A stretch of 48,310 bases of DNA. Origin: an uncultured Oscillospiraceae bacterium. GTDB lineage: Bacteria; Bacillota; Clostridia; Oscillospirales; Ruminococcaceae. The notes below the pieces were generated by a model. That model made no database searches and was not told where the DNA came from. It was given only the letters and a program-made list of their open reading frames with translations. A program made the translations under genes and the position numbers. Positions 17,181 through 25,463 of this stretch are shown here, piece after piece. The stretch spans positions 1 through 48,310 of the forward strand of contig CAJTTB010000020.1 in the NCBI GenBank assembly GCA_910579175.1, given 5' to 3'. The stretch's first letter is position 1, and every line of letters begins with the position of its first letter.

Positions 17181-17411
17181 ATGGTATTCGAGAAAGTATC
17201 AGAAATTCTTTGTGACCAATTAGATTTGGATGAAGACAAAGTGACAAAAGAAGCATCTATTACAGAAGATTTAGGAGCAGATTCTTTGGATGTTGTGGAC
17301 TTGGTGATGTCTTTAGAAGAAGAGTTTGATATTGAAATTCCTGATGAACAGGTTGAAAATATCAAAACAGTTGGAGATATTGTCAAATATATCGAAGATA
17401 AAGTAGATTAA
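17181..17411 (+). CDS. acpP: Acyl carrier protein
   Basis: 76 residues, strongly acidic, four-helix ACP. The phosphopantetheine attachment serine is S35 in GADSLDVVD. It carries all intermediates of the neighbouring Fab enzymes. AGGAGG (17167-17172) is 8 nt from this ATG; an ATG at 17175 is only 2 nt away, so 17181 is preferred. It is separated from accA by about 510 bp containing its own promoter and a structured leader, and is followed by a terminator. Confidence 0.97.
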   Translation: MVFEKVSEILCDQLDLDEDKVTKEASITEDLGADSLDVVDLVMSLEEEFDIEIPDEQVENIKTVGDIVKYIEDKVD

Positions 17412-17509
17412 TATAACCATAAAAAACCTATGGATGAGATAGTTATCATAAAACAGTATTACAATAAGTTGAAATAGGGTAGCTGTCATATCAGGTGTAA
17501 AGCAAACTG

Positions 17510-17545
17510 GGTGTATCGTTTAAACGGCGGTACACCTTTTGTTAT
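17510..17545 (+). terminator. Intrinsic terminator of acpP
   Basis: GGTGTA (17510-17515) pairs with TACACC (17531-17536), the self-complementary CGTTTAAACG lies inside, and TTTTGTT follows. It sits about 100 nt past the acpP stop. Confidence 0.7.
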
Positions 17546-17596
17546 GTGGTAGAATTTCGTTTTGCCGGTAAAACCCTTACCTTTTGTAAAGCTACA

Positions 17597-17693
17597 TGAA
17601 TATAGGCTGTTTTATCCCTTATTGATAACAGAGAACCCTATCACCTAGAAAGTGGTCTATCTGCTGGATACCACCATACTTTTTCTATATTCA
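17597..17693 (+). other. Candidate three-way-junction RNA between acpP and rpsJ
   Basis: The outer stem is TGAATATAG (17597-17605) with CTATATTCA (17685-17693). Arm 1 is CTGTT-[TT]-ATC (17607-17616) with GATAACAG (17624-17631). Arm 2 is GTGG-[TC]-TATC (17652-17661) with GATACCAC (17667-17674). Both arms have eight pairs and a 2-nt bulge at the same side. The rest of 17546-17900 contains a small GGTAA/TTACC hairpin (17567-17581) and otherwise nothing I recognise. Confidence 0.45.
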
Positions 17694-17901
17694 CGAAGTT
17701 TTTCTATTTGACAAAAAATGAAGCAGATGCGAATCTATGTTGTTTCATCGAGTGTTTTGATACCCTTAGATTTTTATTTTCATCAAGTGATTTAAGCCAA
17801 ATAAAATAGAATTTTAAGCTGTTGTTTTAAAATGTAAAAAAGTGTACAAAATAAATTAGAAATTATCGTAAAAAATTTATATGACTTTTTTTGCAAATAG
17901 C

Positions 17902-17933
17902 TTGAAAAATCCGGTATGATATGGTAATATAAT
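17902..17933 (+). promoter_or_regulatory. Promoter of the S10-spc-alpha ribosomal operon
   Basis: TTGAAA (17902-17907), a 17-nt spacer and TAATAT (17925-17930), with an overlapping TATAAT at 17928-17933 (20-nt spacer). It lies 310 bp before rpsJ, leaving a leader of about 300 nt. Confidence 0.6.
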
Positions 17934-17975
17934 ACCTGCGTGACTGCAACAGATATGCGATGAAGCGAAAGGTTG

Positions 17976-18004
17976 CCGTAAATAGTAGTATTTGCGGGTT
18001 TTTT
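17976..18004 (+). promoter_or_regulatory. First terminator-like hairpin in the rpsJ leader
   Basis: CCGTAAATA (17976-17984), loop GTAG, TATTTGCGG (17989-17997), then G and six Ts (17999-18004). GCAAC/GTTGC (17946-17950 with 17972-17976) is a nearby stem touching its base. It is about 40 nt from the predicted transcription start, so it can act as an early attenuator or end a short RNA. Confidence 0.6.
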
Positions 18005-18123
18005 CGTGGAGTATGTCCGATTTTAAACCGGGCGACCAATTTTGAACATTTTCTTGTGACCAGCAATATCCCTGTGTAAGTGTCTGCACAGATGTGATTG
18101 CCATTACGTTATGAGAGTTTGCC

Positions 18124-18154
18124 CCGGAAAAACTTGTTGTTTTTTCGGTTTTTT
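18124..18154 (+). promoter_or_regulatory. Second terminator-like hairpin in the rpsJ leader
   Basis: CCGGAAAAAC (18124-18133), loop TTGTT, GTTTTTTCGG (18139-18148) with one G-T pair, then six Ts (18149-18154). It is a textbook intrinsic terminator shape located between the operon promoter and rpsJ, so it should attenuate ribosomal-protein transcription. Confidence 0.65.
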
Positions 18155-18242
18155 CATCGGTAGCAGATGAAACACACGGCGACGTGTTCTAAGTTTGAGT
18201 CGAACCCCCTAATTAACGAAATGCTTTAAGGAGGCGACGACA

Positions 18243-18554
18243 GTGGCAGTCAAAGAAAAAATCAGAATCAAACTGAAAAGTTATGACCACAGTCTTATTG
18301 ATGCTGCGGCAGCAAAAATTGTTGAAACAGCAAAGAGAACAGGTGCTAGAGTAAGTGGACCAATCCCACTGCCAACACAAAAAGAAATTGTAACCATCTT
18401 GCGTGCTGTTCATAAATACAAAGACAGCCGTGAACAGTTTGAAATGAGAACACATAAAAGACTTATTGACATTTTAAGACCATCTAACAAGACAGTAGAA
18501 GCATTACAAAGTCTAGAACTTCCTGCTGGTGTAGATTTAGAGATCAAATTATAA
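18243..18554 (+). CDS. rpsJ: 30S ribosomal protein S10
   Basis: 103 residues, full length. IRIKLKSYDHSLID at the N terminus and SREQFEMRTHKRLIDI in the loop region are diagnostic. The start is GTG at 18243, with AAGGAGG 7 nt upstream. First gene of the S10 operon; S10 also serves antitermination as NusE. Confidence 0.98.
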   Translation: MAVKEKIRIKLKSYDHSLIDAAAAKIVETAKRTGARVSGPIPLPTQKEIVTILRAVHKYKDSREQFEMRTHKRLIDILRPSNKTVEALQSLELPAGVDLEIKL

Positions 18555-18624
18555 TCACTTATAAAGATACACGAACAGGTCATGTTGACATCTGTCAACC
18601 AATAACCTTTAGGAGGTAGCGAAA

Positions 18625-19260
18625 TTGAAACAGGCAATTATTGGAAAGAAAATCGGTATGACTCAGATTTTCGATGAGAATGGAAAAGTCATTCCTGTAA
18701 CTGTAATAGAAGCAGGTCCTTGTGTGGTTGTTCAGAAAAAAACAACTGAAAATGACGGTTATGAAGCATTACAGGTAGGCTTCGGCGATTTAAAACCACA
18801 CAAAGTGAATAAACCGCAAAAAGGTCACTTCGCAAAAGGCGACGTTGCACCAAAAAGAACATTAAAAGAATTTAAATTTGATGATTGCAATGCATTAAAT
18901 GTTGGCGATATTATTAAGGTGGATGTATTTGCTGCTGGAGATATTGTTGATGTAACTGGAACCAGTAAAGGTAAAGGTTTTGCAGGTGCTATCAAACGCC
19001 ATAACAGTGCTCGTTTAAAAGAAACACACGGTACTGGTCCTGTGCACAGACATGCAGGTTCTATGGGTGCTTGTTCAGACCCATCTAGAATCTTTAAAGG
19101 TAAAAAAATGGCAGGTCATTTGGGTGCAGAAACTGTTACAGTTCAAAATCTTGAAGTTGTAAAAGTAGATGCAGAAAACAACTTAATCGCACTCAAAGGT
19201 GCAATTCCAGGTCCAAAACGTGGAATCGTAACTGTGAAAAGTGCTGTTAAGAAGGCTTAA
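18625..19260 (+). CDS. rplC: 50S ribosomal protein L3
   Basis: 211 residues. The N-terminal IGKKIGMTQIFDENG and the conserved loop GPVHRHAGSMGACSDPSRIFKGKKMAGHLG are present. The start is TTG at 18625 with AGGAGG (18611-18616) upstream. Initiates 23S rRNA assembly; the order after rpsJ is canonical. Confidence 0.98.
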   Translation: MKQAIIGKKIGMTQIFDENGKVIPVTVIEAGPCVVVQKKTTENDGYEALQVGFGDLKPHKVNKPQKGHFAKGDVAPKRTLKEFKFDDCNALNVGDIIKVDVFAAGDIVDVTGTSKGKGFAGAIKRHNSARLKETHGTGPVHRHAGSMGACSDPSRIFKGKKMAGHLGAETVTVQNLEVVKVDAENNLIALKGAIPGPKRGIVTVKSAVKKA

Positions 19261-19277
19261 TGGAAGGAGGAAGCAAT

Positions 19278-19901
19278 ATGCCAAGAGTACAAGTATTTGA
19301 CATGAACGGCGAAAAGCTCAAACAAATGAATGTTTCTAAAGAAATCTTCGGAATTGAGCCAAATGAAGTTGTTATGCACGCGGCAGTTGTGAACTACCTT
19401 GCAAATCAACGTCAAGGAACACAGTCCACTTTGACTCGTACAGAAGTTCGTGGTGGTGGTCGTAAACCTTGGAGACAAAAGGGAACAGGTCATGCAAGAC
19501 AGGGTTCTATTCGCGCTCCACAGTGGCGTCACGGCGGCGTAGCTTTAGGTCCAAAACCACGTGATTATAGCTACTCCTTAAATAAAAAGGTAAAAAGATT
19601 AGCAATGAAATCCGCTTTATCTTCAAAAGTAGCTGAAAAAAATATGATTGTTTTAGATAAATTAGCATTGGAAGCATATAAGACAAAAGCAGTGGTTGGT
19701 TTATTTAAAGCATTAGAGGTGACTGGCAAGGCACTGATCATTATGCCAGAAACCAATCAAAAAGTAATCAAATCCGCAAACAACATTCCAGGAGTAAAAA
19801 CAACTTTGGTGAACACTCTGAATGTATACGACATCTTAAATCATGATAAATTAATCATAACCGTTGATGCCGTTAAGAAAATTGAGGAGGTGTACGCATA
19901 A
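19278..19901 (+). CDS. rplD: 50S ribosomal protein L4
   Basis: 207 residues. The rRNA-binding loop TEVRGGGRKPWRQKGTGHAR and RAPQWRHGG mark L4. The start at 19278 follows AAGGAGG; an upstream in-frame ATG at 19260 overlaps the rplC stop and precedes that site. In gamma-proteobacteria L4 represses this operon; whether L4 acts on this leader is unknown. The end overlaps rplW by 1 bp. Confidence 0.98.
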   Translation: MPRVQVFDMNGEKLKQMNVSKEIFGIEPNEVVMHAAVVNYLANQRQGTQSTLTRTEVRGGGRKPWRQKGTGHARQGSIRAPQWRHGGVALGPKPRDYSYSLNKKVKRLAMKSALSSKVAEKNMIVLDKLALEAYKTKAVVGLFKALEVTGKALIIMPETNQKVIKSANNIPGVKTTLVNTLNVYDILNHDKLIITVDAVKKIEEVYA

Positions 19902-20197
19902 TGAATAAAGTTGCTCAAGACATTATCATTAAGCCTATCATCACTGAAAATTCCATGGCTGGTCTTGGATTTAATAAATACACCTTCAAAGTTGCAAAAG
20001 ATGCCAATAAAATTGAAATTGCAAAAGCAGTTGAAAAATTATTTGGTGTTCAGGTTGCAAAGGTCAACACCATTAGCGTCAAAGGTCGCTTTAAGAGAAT
20101 GGGTCGCAATGAAGGTTATAAACCGGATTGGAAAAAAGCAATTGTAACCTTAAAAGAAGGTTCTAAAACAATTGAATTCTTTGAAGGTATGCTGTAA
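19901..20197 (+). CDS. rplW: 50S ribosomal protein L23
   Basis: 98 residues. IIKPIITENS at the start and NTISVKGRFKRMGRNEGYKPDWKKA in the extended loop identify L23, a docking site for trigger factor and SRP at the exit tunnel. It starts within the rplD stop (TAATG). Confidence 0.98.
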   Translation: MNKVAQDIIIKPIITENSMAGLGFNKYTFKVAKDANKIEIAKAVEKLFGVQVAKVNTISVKGRFKRMGRNEGYKPDWKKAIVTLKEGSKTIEFFEGML

Positions 20198-20199
20198 GC

Positions 20200-20295
20200 C
20201 GAAATTTGATGTAGAATTTCGTTCTTGCATTTGAGAACCTCTTTGATAAAAGAGCAGTTTCTCAGGTGATGTATGAAGAATGAAAAAAATTCTTC
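20200..20295 (+). other. Three-hairpin intergenic element between rplW and rplB
   Basis: CGAAATT/AATTTCG (20200 with 20215), TGAGAAC/GTTTCTCA enclosing CTCTTT/AAAGAG (20232-20264) and GAAGAAT/ATTCTTC (20275 with 20289) are consecutive stems in a 128-bp gap that is normally only a few bases long in this operon. None has a terminator T-run. Confidence 0.5.
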
Positions 20296-20325
20296 GCTAA
20301 ACCGAAATAAGGAGAGTGTAACGTA

Positions 20326-21159
20326 ATGGCGATTAAGTCTTACAAACCGACAACCGCATCCAGAAGACAGATGACTGTAACAGATTATTCTGGGTTGTCA
20401 AAAGTTGCTCCTGAAAAAAGTCTTTTACAAACATTAAAGAAAAATTCAGGTCGTAACAGTTATGGTAGAATTACCGTTCGTCACCGTGGCGGCGGAAATC
20501 GTAAAAAATATCGTGTCATCGATTTTAAAAGAGATAAAGTTGGCATGAATGCAAATGTGTTGACATTAGAATACGATCCAAATCGTTCTGCACACATTGC
20601 ATTATTACAATATGAAGATGGCGAAAAAAGATATATTCTTGCGCCAAATGAATTAAAAGTAGGCGATGTGGTTCGCTCTGGTGCAGATGCTGACATCAAA
20701 CCAGGAAATGCACTGCCTATGACCAATATTCCAGTAGGTACTTTTATTCACAATGTTGAGTTGTATCCAGGAAAAGGCGCGCAACTTGTTCGTGCAGCTG
20801 GTAACATGGCTCAGCTAATGGCAAAAGAAGGCGCTTATGCACTGATTCGTCTGCCATCTGGTGAATTGAGAAACGTACCAGTTGGCTGTATGGCAACCGT
20901 AGGTCAAGTTGGAAATACCGACCACGAAAATGTCAATATTGGTAAAGCTGGTAAAAAACGTCATATGGGTTGGAGACCAACCGTTCGCGGTTCTGTTATG
21001 AACCCTTGCGATCACCCTCATGGTGGTGGTGAAGGTAAATCACCAATTGGACGTCCTGGTCCTGTGACTCCTTGGGGTAAACCAACACTAGGCTATAAGA
21101 CCCGCAAAAAGCATCATCGCTCCGATAAATTTATCGTAAAACGCAGAAATGATAAGTAA
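20326..21159 (+). CDS. rplB: 50S ribosomal protein L2
   Basis: 277 residues. The N-terminal SYKPTTASRRQMT, RHRGGGNRKKYR and the C-terminal NPCDHPHGGGEGKSPIGR with the conserved peptidyl-transferase-proximal histidine are all present. AAGGAG precedes the ATG. Confidence 0.98.
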   Translation: MAIKSYKPTTASRRQMTVTDYSGLSKVAPEKSLLQTLKKNSGRNSYGRITVRHRGGGNRKKYRVIDFKRDKVGMNANVLTLEYDPNRSAHIALLQYEDGEKRYILAPNELKVGDVVRSGADADIKPGNALPMTNIPVGTFIHNVELYPGKGAQLVRAAGNMAQLMAKEGAYALIRLPSGELRNVPVGCMATVGQVGNTDHENVNIGKAGKKRHMGWRPTVRGSVMNPCDHPHGGGEGKSPIGRPGPVTPWGKPTLGYKTRKKHHRSDKFIVKRRNDK

Positions 21160-21180
21160 TTGAAAGGAGGCAGATGATCA

Positions 21181-21465
21181 ATGGGTAGAAGCGTTAAAAA
21201 AGGACCTTTTGTACAACCGGTCCTATTAAAAAGAGTGTTACAGATGAATGAAGCAGGCGAAAAAAAGGTATTAAAGACATGGAGCCGCGCATCCACTATC
21301 TTCCCTGATTTCGTTGGTCATACATTTGCAGTACACGATGGACGTAAACATGTTCCAGTATATGTTACAGAAGATATGGTAGGTCATAAATTAGGCGAAT
21401 TTGCACCCACTAGAACCTATCGAGGACATGCAGGTTCTAAAACTAGTAACAATGGTAAGAAATAG
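21181..21465 (+). CDS. rpsS: 30S ribosomal protein S19
   Basis: 94 residues. GRSVKKGPFV at the start and HKLGEFAPTRTYRGHAG near the end are diagnostic. It binds the head of 16S rRNA with S13. AAAGGAGG precedes the ATG. Confidence 0.98.
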   Translation: MGRSVKKGPFVQPVLLKRVLQMNEAGEKKVLKTWSRASTIFPDFVGHTFAVHDGRKHVPVYVTEDMVGHKLGEFAPTRTYRGHAGSKTSNNGKK

Positions 21466-21484
21466 GCCGGAAGGAGGATATTAA

Positions 21485-21820
21485 ATGGAAGCAAAAGCAC
21501 ATTTAAGATATGTCCGTATCGCTCCTAGAAAAGTCAAAATTGTCTTGGATTTAATCAGAGGCAAAGACACCGATATGGCTATGGCTATCTTAAAACACAC
21601 ACCAAAGGCTGCCAGTGAGCATCTTCAAAAACTGCTGAAATCAGCCATTGCTAATGCAGAAAATAATCACAGTATGGATAAAGACAATCTATACGTTGCT
21701 GAATGTTTCGTTTGTCCTGGTCCTATTCTCAAAAGAATTAGACCAAGAGCGCAAGGTCGTGCATTCCGTGTTTTAAAAAGAACATCTCATATTACAATCG
21801 TTGTAAAAGAAAAGGAATAA
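21485..21820 (+). CDS. rplV: 50S ribosomal protein L22
   Basis: 111 residues. LRYVRIAPRKVKIVLDLIRGK and the tunnel-lining hairpin region GPILKRIRPRAQGRA are visible. AAGGAGG precedes the ATG. Confidence 0.98.
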   Translation: MEAKAHLRYVRIAPRKVKIVLDLIRGKDTDMAMAILKHTPKAASEHLQKLLKSAIANAENNHSMDKDNLYVAECFVCPGPILKRIRPRAQGRAFRVLKRTSHITIVVKEKE

Positions 21821-21840
21821 GCTGAAAGAGGAGGTAAACT

Positions 21841-22554
21841 ATGGGCCAGAAAGTAAACCCACATGGACTGAGAGTGGGCGTTATCAAAGATTGGGATTCC
21901 CGCTGGTTTGCTAAGGATAACGCTTTCGGCGATACCTTAGTCGAAGATTATAAAATCCGTAAGTTCTTGAAAAAGACCTTATATGCAGCTGGTGTTCCAC
22001 GTATCGAAATCGAACGTGATGCAGTGAAAGTTAGAATTCACATTCACTGTGCAAAACCAGGACTTGTCATTGGTAAAGGCGGCGCTGAAATTGAAAAACT
22101 AAAAAAACAATTAGAAGCAATGTTGGGTGCCAACAAACAAGTTTTAATTAATATTATTGAAGTAAAACAACCAGATTTATCCGCGCAACTTGTTGCTGAA
22201 AATATTGCAGGACAATTGGAGCGCCGTGTATCCTTTAGACGTGCGATGAAACAATCTATTGGACGTACGATGAGACTTGGCGCAAAAGGTATCAAAACTC
22301 GTGTATCCGGTCGTTTGGGCGGTGCTGAAATTGCTCGTGCAGAAGATTATCATGAAGGAACCATTCCACTGCAAACATTAAGAGCAGACATTGATTATGG
22401 TTTTGCAGAAGCAGATACCACTTATGGTAAATTGGGCGTAAAAGTCTGGATTTACAAAGGCGAAGTTTTAAAGGGCGAGGTACCAACAACACCAAAATTT
22501 GAAGCTCCGAAAAACAATCGCAGAAGACCTCGTAAGGAAGGAGCTAGCAAATAA
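21841..22554 (+). CDS. rpsC: 30S ribosomal protein S3
   Basis: 237 residues. MGQKVNPHGLRVG, a KH domain with GLVIGKGGAEIEKL, and GRLGGAEIARAE are diagnostic of S3, part of the mRNA entry site. Its stop overlaps rplP by one base (TAATG). Confidence 0.98.
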   Translation: MGQKVNPHGLRVGVIKDWDSRWFAKDNAFGDTLVEDYKIRKFLKKTLYAAGVPRIEIERDAVKVRIHIHCAKPGLVIGKGGAEIEKLKKQLEAMLGANKQVLINIIEVKQPDLSAQLVAENIAGQLERRVSFRRAMKQSIGRTMRLGAKGIKTRVSGRLGGAEIARAEDYHEGTIPLQTLRADIDYGFAEADTTYGKLGVKVWIYKGEVLKGEVPTTPKFEAPKNNRRRPRKEGASK

Positions 22555-22979
22555 TGTTATTGCCAAAACGTGTGAAATTCCGCCGTCAACAACGCGGCAG
22601 AATGAAAGGTAAAGCTACTCGCGGTAACTTTGTAAGCCACGGTGAATTTGGTATCCAAGCATTGGAACCAGCATGGATTACTTCCAACCAAATCGAGGCA
22701 GCTCGTATTGCGATGACCCGTTATATCAAACGTGGTGGTCAGGTATGGATTAAGATTTTTCCAGATAAACCAGTAACTGAACAGCCTGCTGAAACTCGAA
22801 TGGGTAAAGGTAAAGGTTCACCGGAATACTGGGTAGCAGTTGTTAAGCCAGGCAGAGTGATGTTTGAAATTGCTGGTGTTTCTGAAGAAATTGCCCGCGA
22901 AGCAATGAGACTTGCAATGCACAAACTTCCAATTAAATGTAAGTTTGTTACTAAGGAAGAAACAGGTGGTGAGCAATAA
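22554..22979 (+). CDS. rplP: 50S ribosomal protein L16
   Basis: 141 residues. PKRVKFRRQQRGRMKGKATRG-type start, RMGKGKGSPEYWVAVVKPGR and the C-terminal AMHKLPIKCKFV identify L16. It overlaps both neighbours by one base. Confidence 0.98.
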   Translation: MLLPKRVKFRRQQRGRMKGKATRGNFVSHGEFGIQALEPAWITSNQIEAARIAMTRYIKRGGQVWIKIFPDKPVTEQPAETRMGKGKGSPEYWVAVVKPGRVMFEIAGVSEEIAREAMRLAMHKLPIKCKFVTKEETGGEQ

Positions 22980-23176
22980 TGAAAGCGAAAGAAATTAGAG
23001 AAATGTCACTTGTTGAGTTAAATCAAAAATTGAGCGATTTAAAAGCTGAGCTTTTTAACCTTCGTTTCCAACTTGCTGTGAATCAACTGGATAATCCAAT
23101 GCGCATCAAAGCAGTAAAAAAAGATATTGCTCGCATTAATACAGTGATTCGTGAGCTAGAGTTAAAAGCGGAATAA
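22979..23176 (+). CDS. rpmC: 50S ribosomal protein L29
   Basis: 65 residues, two long helices. MKAKEIREMSLVEL and LFNLRFQLAVNQLDNP are typical. It starts in the rplP stop (TAATG). Confidence 0.98.
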   Translation: MKAKEIREMSLVELNQKLSDLKAELFNLRFQLAVNQLDNPMRIKAVKKDIARINTVIRELELKAE

Positions 23177-23195
23177 TACAGAAGGGAGATAAGCT

Positions 23196-23453
23196 ATGAG
23201 CGAAAGAAACCTCAGAAAAACTAGGGTTGGAACTGTTGTTAGTGATAAAATGGATAAGACCGTAGTCGTCTCCATTGTTGACAATGTAAGACATCCCCTC
23301 TATAAAAAGATCATTAAACGCACCATCAAGTTCAAAGCACATGATGAACAAAATACATGTGGCATTGGCGACCGTGTGTTGATTATGGAAACTCGTCCGC
23401 TATCAAAAGATAAACGTTGGAGAGTTGTAGAAATTATCGAAAAAGCAAAATAG
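23196..23453 (+). CDS. rpsQ: 30S ribosomal protein S17
   Basis: 85 residues, OB fold. RKTRVGTVVSDKMDKTVVV and HPLYKKIIKRT are diagnostic. GAAGGGAG lies before the ATG. Confidence 0.98.
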   Translation: MSERNLRKTRVGTVVSDKMDKTVVVSIVDNVRHPLYKKIIKRTIKFKAHDEQNTCGIGDRVLIMETRPLSKDKRWRVVEIIEKAK

Positions 23454-23518
23454 TTTATACTTTACAATTTGCTTTGTTTTTATAAATATTTTGTAGATGC
23501 CGAAAGGAGGAACGCACT

Positions 23519-23887
23519 GTGATACAGATGCAAACTTACCTAAAGGTAGCCGATAACACCGGAGCTAAAGAGTTAATGTGTATTCGTGTGTTGGGCGGTT
23601 CCCGTAGAAGGTACGCTAACATTGGCGACGTTGTGGTAGCTTCCGTTAAAAAAGCAGCACCAGGCGGCGTTGTGAAAAAAGGCGATGTTGTGAAAGCAGT
23701 AATCGTTCGTTCAGCAAAAGGTTTACGTCGTGAAGATGGTTCTTATATCCGATTTGACGATAACGCTGCTGTGATTATAAGAGAAGATAAAAACCCAAGA
23801 GGCACTCGTATTTTTGGCCCTGTGGCGAGAGAACTTCGTGATAAGGAATACATGAAGATTTTATCTCTTGCTCCAGAAGTGCTGTAG
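23519..23887 (+). CDS. rplN: 50S ribosomal protein L14
   Basis: 122 residues. YLKVADNTGAKELMCIRVLGG and the C-terminal FGPVARELRD are typical. The start is GTG at 23519 with AAAGGAGG (23503-23510) 8 nt upstream. Confidence 0.98.
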   Translation: MIQMQTYLKVADNTGAKELMCIRVLGGSRRRYANIGDVVVASVKKAAPGGVVKKGDVVKAVIVRSAKGLRREDGSYIRFDDNAAVIIREDKNPRGTRIFGPVARELRDKEYMKILSLAPEVL

Positions 23888-23903
23888 TGGGAGGTGCGAT
23901 GAT

Positions 23904-24227
23904 ATGAAGAAAAAATTGCACGTAAAAACTGGCGATAATGTTATGATTATCTCTGGTAAAGATAAAGGAAAATCTGGTAAGGTATTGGAAGTTAGCCCAA
24001 AAGAAGGTAAAGTCATTGTAGAGGGTTTAAATATTGTAACCAAACACATGAAACCTAGAAGAATGGGTGAAACTGGCGGTATCGTAAAGGCAGAAGGCGC
24101 ACTTTATGCTTGTAAAGTAATGCCAGTATGTCCAAAATGCGGCAAGCCTACCAGAGTTGGCCATATCATAGAAAATGGCAAAAAAGTTCGTGTTTGCAAA
24201 CATGCAGACTGCGGCGGAAAATTCTAA
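23904..24227 (+). CDS. rplX: 50S ribosomal protein L24 with zinc-ribbon tail
   Basis: 107 residues. The KOW motif is near residues 7-35 (GDNVMIISGKDKGKSGKV). The tail carries C76, C79, C98 and C103, a zinc-ribbon extension seen in some bacterial L24. The start at 23904 follows GGGAGG (23889-23894); an earlier in-frame start overlapping rplN is not supported. Confidence 0.97.
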   Translation: MKKKLHVKTGDNVMIISGKDKGKSGKVLEVSPKEGKVIVEGLNIVTKHMKPRRMGETGGIVKAEGALYACKVMPVCPKCGKPTRVGHIIENGKKVRVCKHADCGGKF

Positions 24228-24243
24228 GTAAGGAGAAAAACGT

Positions 24244-24786
24244 ATGGCAGCAAGATTAAAAGAATATTACAAAAGCGAAGTAGCTCCAGCTTTGATGAAA
24301 AAGTTTGAGTACAAAAGTGTCATGCAGATTCCGAAGCTTGATAAAATCGTCGTGAATGTTGCTTGCGGCGAGGCTTCATCTAACTCCAAAATGATGGACG
24401 CTGTTGTTGGTGATTTAGCAAAAATAACTGGACAAAAACCAATTGTTTGTAAAGCTAGAAAATCAGTTGCAAACTTCAAACTTCGTGAAGGTATGCCAAT
24501 CGGTGCCAAAGTAACTTTGCGCAACGAAATGATGTATGAATTTTTGGATCGTTTCTTTAACGTATCCCTTCCACGTGTTCGTGACTTCAGAGGAATCAAC
24601 CCAAACTCTTTTGACGGCAGAGGCAACTACTCTGTTGGTTTAAAAGAACAGTTGATTTTCCCAGAAATCGAATACGATAAAATTGATAAAATCCGTGGTA
24701 TGGATATCACATTTATTACCACTGCTAAAACAGACGAAGAAGCACGTGAGTTACTAACACTCATGGGTGCTCCATTCGCTAAGTAA
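24244..24786 (+). CDS. rplE: 50S ribosomal protein L5
   Basis: 180 residues. Conserved segments KSVANFKLREGMPIG, FRGINPNSFDGRGNYS and EIEYDKIDKIRGMDI are present. It binds 5S rRNA, two genes of which lie at the left of the window. Confidence 0.98.
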   Translation: MAARLKEYYKSEVAPALMKKFEYKSVMQIPKLDKIVVNVACGEASSNSKMMDAVVGDLAKITGQKPIVCKARKSVANFKLREGMPIGAKVTLRNEMMYEFLDRFFNVSLPRVRDFRGINPNSFDGRGNYSVGLKEQLIFPEIEYDKIDKIRGMDITFITTAKTDEEARELLTLMGAPFAK

Positions 24787-24807
24787 TCAAAGGGAGGAAA
24801 TTGATTT

Positions 24808-24993
24808 ATGGCAAAAACGTCCATGAAGGTTAAACAACAAAGACAACCTAAGTTTTCTACCCGTGCGTACAACAGATGTAAAATTTGTGGCAGACCACAT
24901 GCTTATTTGAGAAAATATGGCATCTGTCGTATCTGTTTTAGAGAACTTGCTTATAAAGGACAAATTCCTGGAGTGAAAAAGGCTAGCTGGTAA
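24808..24993 (+). CDS. rpsZ: 30S ribosomal protein S14, zinc-binding type Z
   Basis: 61 residues, the short C+ form with C24, C27, C40 and C43 (CKIC...CRIC). The longer zinc-free S14 paralogue used under zinc starvation is not in this window. GGGAGG precedes the ATG. Confidence 0.98.
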   Translation: MAKTSMKVKQQRQPKFSTRAYNRCKICGRPHAYLRKYGICRICFRELAYKGQIPGVKKASW

Positions 24994-25048
24994 AACTGAA
25001 TGAACATTCATTCAAAGTTATCCAGCGTGAGCAAAGGAGGTTGACTAA

Positions 25049-25447
25049 ATGCAAATCACCGATACAATTGCTGATATGCTAACTAGAATTCGAAATGCGA
25101 ATTCTGCAAAACACGATACCGTTGATGTGCCTGCATCCAATATGAAAAAGGCAATTGCCCAAATCTTAGTGGATGAAGGTTATGTAAAATCTTTTCAGGT
25201 AATTGACGACGGTAAACAAGGTATTATCCGTATTACATTAAAATACGGCGAAAACAAATCACAAGTTATCACTGGGCTGCGCAGAGTATCCAAACCAGGT
25301 TTACGTATTTACTCTAGTTGCGAAGATATGCCAAAAGTTATGAAGGGCTTGGGCATTGCTATCGTTTCTACTTCTAAAGGCGTTATGACTGATTTGAATG
25401 CACGCAAACAAAATGTTGGCGGCGAAGTATTAGCATTTATCTGGTAA
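25049..25447 (+). CDS. rpsH: 30S ribosomal protein S8
   Basis: 132 residues. DTIADMLTRIRNA at the start and STSKGVMTDLNARKQNVGGEVLAFIW at the end are diagnostic. AAAGGAGG precedes the ATG. S8 autoregulates the spc operon in E. coli by binding near L5; not tested here. Confidence 0.98.
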   Translation: MQITDTIADMLTRIRNANSAKHDTVDVPASNMKKAIAQILVDEGYVKSFQVIDDGKQGIIRITLKYGENKSQVITGLRRVSKPGLRIYSSCEDMPKVMKGLGIAIVSTSKGVMTDLNARKQNVGGEVLAFIW

Positions 25448-25463
25448 AAAAGGAGGGGCTACA

